In this document: in pieces, positions 1 through 4,951 of the stretch | Layout of the letters: every line of letters starts with the position of its first letter | How positions within the stretch are numbered: position 1 is the first letter of the stretch | DNA from: an uncultured Acetatifactor sp. | Lineage (GTDB): Bacteria; Bacillota; Clostridia; Lachnospirales; Lachnospiraceae | NCBI GenBank assembly: GCA_910586775.1 | Contig: CAJUJN010000136.1 | Location: forward strand, 1 to 5,939 | Reading direction: 5' to 3' | DNA: 5,939 bases | The notes under the pieces: model-generated | What the model was told of the DNA's origin: nothing | The model's database searches: none | What the model saw: only the letters and a program-made list of their open reading frames with translations | Program-made: the position numbers and the translations under genes

Positions 1-151
1 ATAACATAAATTGCTTTAATGATACCTCTGGAATATGGTTATCAAAAAGCGTTTGTAGCTTATTTCCGGCGATAAATAATGTACTGAAAATAGCCTTTCT
101 TTGGTTCTCCGTAGAACTTGAAAATCTTTTAGTCAAATCATCTAAATTCAT
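1..151 (-). CDS. MarR-family transcriptional regulator, N-terminal part (runs off the left edge)
   Basis: The reverse strand from 151 reads an uninterrupted 50 codons beginning MNLDDLTKRF and continuing with AGNKLQTLFDNHIPEVSLKQ just before the window edge. The 'GNKLQ..FD.HIPE.SLKQFML' pattern resembles the first two helices of MarR-type winged-helix regulators from Clostridia, which form the dimer interface ahead of the DNA-binding domain. The wing and recognition helix lie outside the window, so the assignment rests on the N-terminus alone. The start is supported by a strong ribosome site (TAAGGAGGG, complement of 156-164) four bases from ATG. A perfect consensus promoter and a dyad operator lie immediately upstream, which is typical of an autorepressed MarR gene. 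Its ligand and other targets cannot be seen; in this family a transporter or oxidoreductase is often regulated nearby. The AT-rich codon use differs from the GC-rich sulfatase. Confidence 0.75.
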   Translation of the reverse strand, partial: MNLDDLTKRFSSSTENQRKAIFSTLFIAGNKLQTLFDNHIPEVSLKQFML

Positions 152-169
152 GTAGCCCTCCTTATTGGC

Positions 170-202
170 AACTTGTTGCACTTTTGATTATAGCAACAAG
201 TT
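170..202. promoter_or_regulatory. Dyad operator overlapping the MarR promoter
   Basis: AACTTGTTGC (170-179) and GCAACAAGTT (193-202) are perfect 10-bp inverted repeats separated by 13 bp. The left arm is itself part of a smaller palindrome, GCAAC-TT-GTTGC (168-179). One arm fills the spacer between -35 and -10 and the other sits at the expected transcription start. Bound protein would therefore block RNA polymerase, as in classical MarR-family autorepression. Whether one dimer binds each arm or a single dimer bridges them cannot be told from sequence. Confidence 0.7.
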
Positions 203-215
203 ACCTATATGTCAA
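187..215 (-). promoter_or_regulatory. Consensus sigma-A promoter of the MarR-type gene
   Basis: On the minus strand, TTGACA (complement of 210-215) and TATAAT (complement of 187-192) are separated by exactly 17 bp. Both hexamers match the sigma-70/sigma-A consensus perfectly. Transcription should begin near 180, leaving a leader of about 30 nt with an AGGAGGG ribosome site before the ATG at 151. A promoter this strong normally requires a repressor, which fits the overlapping dyad. Confidence 0.88.
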
Positions 216-216
216 T

Positions 217-658
217 ATGAATGATAGAAATGAGAGGGATTCCGTAGTAGTCGGCACTGTATTGTTAGGGAATGTCATAAGAATGTTTGGATGGGTGCCG
301 TTAGCTTGCAGTTTTCTTTTATCTTTTCAGGAAAAAATATCCTGGAACGGCATTACGCTGAATGTGCCTTTCTTCGTCATCGTGAACGGGGTCATGAAGC
401 ATGTGGCGGATCCGGAAATGGCTGTCAGCCTGTTTTCGCTCTATGACAATGCCTTTCTGTTCCTGATACTTCTGTTTCGCGCCCATGGTGCTGTCGGGTT
501 CTCCCATAGCGGGATTCTATCCCTGGTCAGCTGTCTGCTTCCTGGCGATGGGGCGTTCCCGTGAGCTGGAGTGTCCGGTGGGAGTTTCTGTGGCGATTCT
601 GTTTCTGGCGTTTTTGTTTGGATTTGTGGCAAGTCAGCAGAAAATGTGTGCTCCATGA
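217..658 (+). pseudogene. Probable decayed membrane-protein gene, frameshifted and 5'-truncated
   Basis: I do not recognise this protein. One frame is open to 564 and carries hydrophobic stretches such as LNVPFFVIVNGVMKHV and NAFLFLILLF. A second frame, open from 467 to its stop at 656-658, carries SAVCFLAMGR, VSVAILFLAFLFGFVA and a QQKMCAP end. Joining the frames around 467-480 would give one continuous multi-pass membrane protein C-terminus, so a frameshift there is likely. The stop at 656-658 falls inside the loop of a good plus-strand terminator, as expected for a real former gene. No ribosome site precedes the ATG at 217, and composition changes near 300-340, so the 5' part is probably foreign sequence and the true start lost. 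The alternative is chance open frames. The membrane character is seen; the gene remnant is inferred. Confidence 0.38.
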
Positions 659-677
659 CATTTTTCTGCTGTTTTTT
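635..677 (+). terminator. Rho-independent terminator upstream of the sulfatase
   Basis: CAGCAGAAAATGT (635-647) pairs with ACATTTTTCTGCTG (658-671), giving 13 pairs with one bulged T. The loop is 10 nt and a run of six T follows at 672-677. The orientation is plus strand only, so it ends transcription coming from the decayed membrane-protein region and insulates the sulfatase. Confidence 0.8.
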
Positions 678-753
678 CGTTTTCCGATTAATGGTTATAA
701 GAATAAATAGTAAATGATTTGGAATGGGAACTGCCTGAAGAAAAAGTTTGCTA

Positions 754-782
754 TTAACTTTGTGCCTGCTGTATGGTAAAAT
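754..782 (+). promoter_or_regulatory. Extended -10 promoter of the sulfatase gene
   Basis: TTAACT (754-759, 4/6 to the -35 consensus) is followed after 17 bp by TAAAAT (777-782, 5/6). A TGG directly before the -10 supplies the extended -10 TGn element. Transcription would start near 789. This places the in-frame upstream start at 748 outside the transcript and supports initiation at 817. Confidence 0.55.
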
Positions 783-800
783 AGAGGCCAAAGAATATCG

Positions 801-808
801 AAGGGAGG
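801..808 (+). promoter_or_regulatory. Ribosome binding site fixing the sulfatase start
   Basis: AAGGGAGG lies eight bases before ATG 817. The in-frame start at 748 has no comparable site, and its extra 23 residues would be encoded across the promoter. Confidence 0.8.
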
Positions 809-816
809 ACAAGAGT

Positions 817-2292
817 ATGGCAGATAAGCCGAATATCGTCATGGTGATGGCGGACGACATGGGGTATTGGTCCATGGGCTGCGCGGGGAACAGGGAGGTT
901 CGGACGCCGAACCTGGACAGGCTGGCAGGAGAGGGCATGTATTTTCCGGAGTATTTCTGTACGTCGCCGGTCTGCTCCCCGGCCCGGGCTTCGGTGCTGT
1001 GCGGCAGAATGCCCTCCCAGCACGGCGTCCATGACTGGATCAGCAAGGGCCATCTGGACTATCAGGAGGTGGCTCCCGCCCTTCGGGAAAAGCATCAGGA
1101 TCCTGACGCTTCCTGGGAGTACGCCTGGTCGAGACAGCAGCTGGCGGGGGACAGGGCCATCCGCTATCTGGACGGTTTCCGGGGCTATACCGAAATCCTG
1201 GCAGAGCACGGATATGCCTGCGGGCTGGCCGGGAAATGGCATCTGGGAGACGCCGGGCATCCTCAGAAGGGTTTTTCCTACTGGGAGCCCATCGCCATGG
1301 GCGGCGATAATTACTACTATCCTGTAGTCTTGCGCGACGGACAGTTCGACATGCTGCGGGGGACTTATGTTACGGATTATATCACGGAAAAGGCTCTGGA
1401 TTTTCTGAAAGGGAAGGATAAGTTCAGGCCTTTTTACCTGAGCGTCCATTACACCGCGCCCCACTCGCCCTGGGAGCGCGCCCAGCATCCGGCGGAATTT
1501 TATGATTTATATCGGGACTGCCCTTTTACGGAGACGCCCAATGTGCCGCCTCATAAGTGGGGGCAGGACTATTCCCAGGAGGACCGCAGGAACCGGCTGC
1601 AGGGATATTATGCCGCTGTGACGGCCATGGACAGGGATATCGGAAGGATTGTGGATTATCTCAAGGAGGAGGGGACCTGGGAGGACACCATTTTCATTTT
1701 TACGGCTGACAATGGCATGAGCATGGGGCACCATGGCATCTTCGGAAAAGGAAACGGGACATTTCCCCTGAACCTGTATGATACCGCGGTCAGGGTGCCT
1801 ATGATCATCGTCTACCCGAAGGGCATTCCGGCGGGCAGCGTGGCCAGGGGGCTTTACAGCCATTATGACATTTTCCCGACCATAGCGGGGTTGATGGGGG
1901 AGGAGCCGGATCCGGACTGCCCTGGCCGCAGCTTCCAGGAGATTTTCAGCGGACAGGTGCCTGACGGGCGGGACGCGGTGGTGGTATACGATGAATACGG
2001 CCCCGCCAGGATGATCCGCACCCGGGAATACAAATATATCCAGCGTTACCGCTACGGGGAGGATGAGTTCTATGACTTGAAAGCGGACCCCGGGGAAGAG
2101 GTGAATCTGATGGAGAAAGACGATGCAGTAGTCCAAGGGAGGATAGCCGACTTGCGGGGACGGCTGGAGGAGTGGTTTGCCAGGTACTCGGATTCGGACA
2201 GGGACGGCTTCCATCTGCCGGTTTTCGGAGAGGGACAGATAGCCCTGGTGGGAAAAGCCGGAGACGGGGCAAAAGCCTTTGTGGAAAAGTGA
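817..2292 (+). CDS. Type I (formylglycine-dependent) sulfatase, cytosolic, 491 aa
   Basis: This enzyme hydrolyses a sulfate ester. The N-terminal metal motif is NIVMVMADDMGY (Asp13, Asp14). The sulfatase signature is CSPAR at 53-57, whose Cys53 would be converted to formylglycine, followed by LCGRMPSQHG (61-70). Further expected active-site elements are GKWHLGD (Lys140, His142), HYTAPHSPW (His211, His216), FTADNG (Asp298, Asn299) and GKGN (Lys311). The length is normal for family S1. A C-terminal subdomain ends in the usual ARMIRTREYKYI...EFYDLKADPGEEVNL pattern (397-431). There is no signal peptide, so the substrate must be imported or small; the substrate itself cannot be named, although choline-sulfatase/arylsulfatase-like enzymes are closest in form. 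In obligate anaerobes Cys-type sulfatases are matured by the radical-SAM enzyme anSME, which is not in the window. Oddities are Ala56 where Ser is common and Cys62 where Thr/Ser is usual. Residues ~82-118 look like an insertion. Codon use is GC-rich. Confidence 0.93.
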   Translation: MADKPNIVMVMADDMGYWSMGCAGNREVRTPNLDRLAGEGMYFPEYFCTSPVCSPARASVLCGRMPSQHGVHDWISKGHLDYQEVAPALREKHQDPDASWEYAWSRQQLAGDRAIRYLDGFRGYTEILAEHGYACGLAGKWHLGDAGHPQKGFSYWEPIAMGGDNYYYPVVLRDGQFDMLRGTYVTDYITEKALDFLKGKDKFRPFYLSVHYTAPHSPWERAQHPAEFYDLYRDCPFTETPNVPPHKWGQDYSQEDRRNRLQGYYAAVTAMDRDIGRIVDYLKEEGTWEDTIFIFTADNGMSMGHHGIFGKGNGTFPLNLYDTAVRVPMIIVYPKGIPAGSVARGLYSHYDIFPTIAGLMGEEPDPDCPGRSFQEIFSGQVPDGRDAVVVYDEYGPARMIRTREYKYIQRYRYGEDEFYDLKADPGEEVNLMEKDDAVVQGRIADLRGRLEEWFARYSDSDRDGFHLPVFGEGQIALVGKAGDGAKAFVEK

Positions 2293-2313
2293 TAGTACGG
2301 GAATCCTGCAGCC

Positions 2314-2455
2314 ATGGCGCAAAAGATGCAGTCTCAGTTACAAAAGCAGAACTGTTCGAAGAGCCAGCTTACTCTTAGGAAATAAGTGGACATGGATATG
2401 GAATCTTATTTTTGTAATTCTTATCGCTATATTTGTCAGTGTTTTTATACTGTAG
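2314..2455 (+). pseudogene. Possible small single-pass membrane protein, split by a +1 frameshift
   Basis: Just after the sulfatase, ATG 2314 opens a 23-codon polar, basic peptide (MAQKMQSQLQ... ending LTLRK) that stops at TAA 2383-2385. Moving one base forward at that stop gives KWTWIWNLIFVILIAIFVSV and a stop at 2453-2455, an almost ideal transmembrane helix. Joined, they would make a ~46-residue basic-N-terminus, single-TM protein. No good ribosome site precedes 2314, and the TM frame has no ATG of its own. It may be a broken gene, a programmed +1 shift or coincidence. I do not recognise a family. Confidence 0.25.
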
Positions 2456-2549
2456 ACCGCCGGGATTTACAGTGAGGCCTCCGGGAAAATACCTGGCTGG
2501 CGGTCTGCAGTCGGGTTGTACTGCAAATTCAACCGGTGCGCAGTATAAA
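2444..2549. repeat. Nested inverted repeats in the sulfatase-lipoprotein gap
   Basis: The outer arms TTTATACTG (2444-2452) and CAGTATAAA (2541-2549) match perfectly. Inside, ACTGTAGACCGCC (2449-2461) pairs with GGCGGTCTGCAGT (2499-2511), 13 pairs with a single G-U. A third pairing, TACTGC (2519-2524) with GCAGTA (2540-2545), competes with the outer one. No T-tract follows the main stem, so a standard terminator is unlikely. The element may be a leader structure for the lipoprotein mRNA, a factor-dependent terminator or a small repeat element. The rest of the 2293-2588 gap shows only the possible small peptide and a weak -10. Confidence 0.6.
2544..2549 (+). promoter_or_regulatory. Weak -10-like site ahead of the lipoprotein gene
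   Basis: TATAAA matches the -10 consensus at 5/6 and would start transcription about 33 nt before the lipoprotein ATG. The best-spaced -35 (CTGCAA, 2521-2526) matches at only 3/6, so the call is tentative. The site lies within the right arm of the outer inverted repeat. Confidence 0.28.
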
Positions 2550-2588
2550 TAACGTTTAGCAACCAGGAAAGAGAGGGAAATAAAATAG

Positions 2589-3614
2589 ATGAAAAAAAGA
2601 ATTTATCTGCTGACATTGATCTTAATGGCCGGACTTTGCACTGGCTGCGGCAAAGAGGGGACAGAAAGCAATGAAGGGACAGAAATTATTGAAGGGACAG
2701 AAATCAATGAAGGAACAGAAAACATTGAAGGAACAGAAAGCAATGATCTGCGCATGGAAGGTGAATCTTCTCAAGCCGAAGAGCCATCCAGCCTTGAAAG
2801 CAGTGAAAACCAGGATAATCAGGAAAACCAGGATATGGAATTGAATGATCAGCTGAAAATCGATTTCACTTATGACTATTCGGAGGATATCAAGGCGGAT
2901 GTTGATGATGTGGTATCAGGTTCCGCATCTCTGCAGGAGGAATTGGAGAATATGGAGAAGATCATTCAAAAGTATACTCCGTTAGCAGAGGCAGCTCAAA
3001 CCCAGAGCGAAATGAATCTGTCGTCCAAATGGTTTTTCGTCATATGGGATACGGAATTAAACAGTATTTGGAGCAGATTCAGTGATTCCGCAGATCAGGA
3101 GACAAAGGAGAGGTTCCTTGAAGAACAGCGGAACTGGGTAGCCATGAAGGAAGAAGTGACATTGCTGAGCCTTGGGGCCAGGGAGGAAAATGGCAGCATG
3201 TATCCGCTCCTTCAGAATTCCTTCCTGGAGGAGATTACGAAGAACAGAACTTATGTTCTTGCAAGTGAGTTGGCGAAGTTAAAGGGGGAATCCTTTGCCA
3301 TGCCGGAAAAATCAGCAAAGTACGGTTTGTTTGTGGACAACCAGGGAACCGGCAGCGTATACAGCTCTCTGAACACCCGACAGGGATGGGAAGGAGAAGA
3401 CGAAGCGATTATCTCCATTTACAGACAGGGTGAAACAGAGGGAACCTTTGTTGATAATGGAAACGGAGAACTGACTTTCACATCAGATGACGGAAGTATA
3501 AAAGGAACAATCAAACTGAACGGATGGGATGGCGCAAGTTTCAAAGTTACCGAGACAGCGGGAGAGTCTGCTTTTGCTGTAGGAGAAGAATTCGAATTTC
3601 CTTTTGCATTTTGA
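2589..3614 (+). CDS. Secreted lipoprotein with an LprI-like (DUF1311) domain, 341 aa
   Basis: This is a surface lipoprotein. Its signal peptide is MKKRIYLLTLILMAGLCTGC, with lipidation expected at Cys20; the lipobox (C-T-G-C) is slightly unusual at -3. Residues 23-52 are five hexapeptide repeats of the EGTESN/EGTEIN type, followed by an acidic, Ser/Asn/Gln-rich linker to about 90. Residues ~112-232 resemble the LprI/DUF1311 helical fold: WDTELNSIWSRF (153-164), then LEEQRNWVAMKEE (177-189) and a closing ITKNRTYVLASEL (216-228). In proteobacteria and mycobacteria such domains have been linked to lysozyme inhibition, but here that role is only inferred. The usual cysteines are absent: only Cys17 and Cys20 exist, both in the signal region. 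Residues ~244-341 are Gly/Thr/acidic and beta-rich (EGTFVDNGNGELTFTSDDG), possibly a separate small beta-barrel. GAGAGGG at 2571-2577 is an adequate ribosome site 11 bases from ATG. Confidence 0.82.
   Translation: MKKRIYLLTLILMAGLCTGCGKEGTESNEGTEIIEGTEINEGTENIEGTESNDLRMEGESSQAEEPSSLESSENQDNQENQDMELNDQLKIDFTYDYSEDIKADVDDVVSGSASLQEELENMEKIIQKYTPLAEAAQTQSEMNLSSKWFFVIWDTELNSIWSRFSDSADQETKERFLEEQRNWVAMKEEVTLLSLGAREENGSMYPLLQNSFLEEITKNRTYVLASELAKLKGESFAMPEKSAKYGLFVDNQGTGSVYSSLNTRQGWEGEDEAIISIYRQGETEGTFVDNGNGELTFTSDDGSIKGTIKLNGWDGASFKVTETAGESAFAVGEEFEFPFAF
2655..2744 (+). repeat. Five tandem 18-bp repeats encoding EGTE-xx hexapeptides
   Basis: Five consecutive 18-bp units start at 2655, 2673, 2691, 2709 and 2727, based on GAAGGGACAGAAATCAAT. 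They keep the reading frame and place an extended acidic tether directly after the lipidated cysteine. Because unit length is a multiple of three, slippage or recombination would change tether length without frameshifting. A smaller echo, AACCAGGA repeated near 2809-2833, lies further along the linker. Confidence 0.9.
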
Positions 3615-3670
3615 ACCATACGAAGCACTTGTGAAAACAGTGGAAACACTTTCCCATCAGGAACTAAAAT

Positions 3671-3743
3671 AATCAGACGAAAAAAATCAGGTGAAAGAAA
3701 TCAGGCGAAAAAATAACCAGATGATACAATAACCGGAAGAAGA
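3671..3743 (+). repeat. Degenerate short tandem repeats before the two-TM gene
   Basis: AATCAGACGAAAA (3671), AATCAGGTGAAAG (3685) and AATCAGGCGAAAA (3699) recur with a period of 14 bp. Two 16-bp relatives follow, AATAACCAGATGATAC (3712) and AATAACCGGAAGAAGA (3728). The last copy runs into the AGAGGG ribosome site of the next gene. The stretch is purine-rich and unlikely to code. It may be an A-rich translation enhancer or leftover slippage sequence. Nothing else is apparent in the 138-bp gap. Confidence 0.65.
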
Positions 3744-3752
3744 GGGATAGAC

Positions 3753-4466
3753 ATGGGGAGTGAAGACAGCAAAGTATTAAAAGTATGCAAGATTATTCTG
3801 TTTGGCATTCTGTCATTAGGGATCATGCTTTCCGCGCCCACGGGATGGATTTATGATTTGGGGGTGGGAACAGGCACGGAACAGGGCCAGAAGCCTGGAG
3901 AAGGGGTCATGACGATTGGCAGCCGGGAGGAGGTAGAGGTCTGTTTTTCAGATCAGGTTCCGGCTACCATATCCGGCGGCAGACTGGTGGCATGCCCGTT
4001 GGTGCGGCTCCGTGACGTGGAGGAGGCGGGGACCCATTACACGGGAAGACGGGGCAGCAGGAGGCAGGTTACGATTTCGGAATACATTGCCGGGAGTTAT
4101 CCGCTGTCTGCATTGCAGAAGATCAGCCAGGGGATTGTCAGCGGCACTTACAACCGTTACCATCTGACGGAACTGGAGGACGGCACTTACCTTTGCGTAT
4201 ACTTTGACGATTATCTGAAGCTGACAGGGACGGATCATTATCCAGTGGGCTATGTCCGCTCTGCAACCATGCAGGAGCGCCGGATGTTGGAGCGCATGGC
4301 GGAGGACTATGATGTGGATTCCGAATATGTGTTGGATATGTATCGGCACGGAAAAGTTACTTGGGTAACCGACATGCTGCTGCGGTTTGGGGTCCTTGTG
4401 GTGGTGATCACCATCATCACGGTGGTTTGGGACAGCATCAAAAAACGAAAAGACGGACAGGGATGA
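3753..4466 (+). CDS. Uncharacterised membrane protein with two TM segments, 237 aa
   Basis: I do not recognise a family. The sequence shows a hydrophobic N-terminal segment (~11-29, CKIILFGILSLGIMLSA) and a C-terminal segment (~206-226, DMLLRFGVLVVVITIITVV) followed by a basic tail (SIKKRKDGQG). This suggests both ends are cytoplasmic and about 175 residues face outside. The outer region has three cysteines (64, 81, 148), a YTGRRGSRRQ stretch (96-105), and VGYVRSATMQERRMLERMAE (165-184) leading into an acidic segment. The start is supported by AGAGGG at 3741-3746, six bases from ATG. It follows the lipoprotein with no clear terminator between, so the two may be co-transcribed envelope components. 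The first TM could also act as an uncleaved signal anchor. No catalytic motif is visible, and I infer no function. Confidence 0.72.
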   Translation: MGSEDSKVLKVCKIILFGILSLGIMLSAPTGWIYDLGVGTGTEQGQKPGEGVMTIGSREEVEVCFSDQVPATISGGRLVACPLVRLRDVEEAGTHYTGRRGSRRQVTISEYIAGSYPLSALQKISQGIVSGTYNRYHLTELEDGTYLCVYFDDYLKLTGTDHYPVGYVRSATMQERRMLERMAEDYDVDSEYVLDMYRHGKVTWVTDMLLRFGVLVVVITIITVVWDSIKKRKDGQG

Positions 4467-4541
4467 GGCAGATGGCGGGAATGGAAAGTCCGGAAACAAT
4501 TTTGATGCGTTCCGGGAGAGCGGCCCCTTGCAGCGGCGCCT

Positions 4542-4940
4542 GTGGGCGGGAAAATCTATCGGGACGACAATCATCCGCTAACCTGTGATCTGCCCCGGTT
4601 GGAGCAGGATTTGGCTGCTGCTGCCAACAGCGGCCAATATCAGGTGATCATCGTGGAAGGGCTGCTGACACTGTGGGATGAAAAAATACAGGACAGGTTG
4701 GATTTACGCCTGTTCGTGGACTGTCCTCCGGATGAACGTATTGTGCGGCGGCTGAAGCGCAATATGACCTGGGGTTTGTCTTTTGATGAGATAGCCGATG
4801 TATATTTGGACCTGGTCCGGTATCGCCATAACGAATATGTGGAGCCTACCAAATGGAAAGCGGATTTTATTGTGAATGGTTCTCATTTTTCTCCCAGGGC
4901 GTTGGATATGTTGGCCTTGTACATTCGTTCCATGATTTGA
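4542..4940 (+). pseudogene. Uridine-kinase-family fragment lacking the P-loop
   Basis: The 132-codon frame from GTG 4542 matches the C-terminal two-thirds of uridine kinase/phosphoribulokinase-type P-loop kinases. It has NHPLTCDLPRLEQDL (cf. the family's 'DHP..fD..LL..dL'), VIIVEGLLTLWDE (Walker-B-like strand), LRLFVDCPPDERIVRRLKRN (lid region), and YVEPTKWKADFIVNG, a form of the family's 'EP.K..ADiii'. Missing are the ~60 N-terminal residues with the Walker A GxxxxGK[ST] loop and the catalytic DxFY-type motif. Its frame is closed by a TGA at 4503-4505, and the two-TM gene ends at 4466, so there is no room for them. The ATG overlapping that gene's stop (ATGA, 4463) is in a different frame and gives no kinase sequence. 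The likeliest reading is a 5'-deleted pseudogene; a short product without kinase activity is possible. The true substrate is unknown. Confidence 0.72.
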
Positions 4941-4947
4941 GGAGGTG
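4940..4947 (+). promoter_or_regulatory. Strong ribosome site of the EFR1 gene, overlapping the upstream stop
   Basis: AGGAGGTG begins on the last base of the kinase fragment's TGA (4938-4940) and lies four bases before ATG 4952. It selects 4952 over the in-frame ATG at 4853, and suggests translational coupling with the upstream frame. Confidence 0.85.
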
Positions 4948-4951
4948 TCAT

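Noticed and set aside
748..816. Upstream in-frame start adding 23 residues to the sulfatase
   Set aside because: The stretch overlaps the extended -10 promoter (754-782) and has no ribosome site. ATG 817 has AAGGGAGG eight bases away and begins at the usual sulfatase N-terminus.
441..1046. 201-codon minus-strand open frame
   Set aside because: It crosses the terminator, the promoter and the sulfatase start in antisense, has no ribosome site, and its product is low-complexity and Pro/Ser/Arg-rich without family features.
1507..2322. Long minus-strand open frame inside the sulfatase (also 754-1488)
   Set aside because: These are antisense shadows of a GC-rich gene. The plus frame has a complete set of catalytic motifs, while the minus products show no recognisable domain.
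2449..2511. Intrinsic terminator for the sulfatase
   Set aside because: The stem is strong, but the 37-nt loop is long and the sequence after 2511 is CGGGTTGTACTG, with no T-run.
3671..3743. Possible CRISPR-like array
   Set aside because: The repeats are 13-16 bp, contiguous and degenerate, with no spacers and no cas genes.
4507..4565. Walker A loop for the kinase in another frame (AGKSIGTT-like)
   Set aside because: This reading overlaps the very bases that encode GGKIYRDD in the kinase frame and lies downstream of where the P-loop should be. It is chance.
4361..4588. Plus-strand frame with a His-rich stretch suggesting metal binding
   Set aside because: The histidines come from an out-of-frame reading of the Val/Ile-rich TM segment of the two-TM protein.
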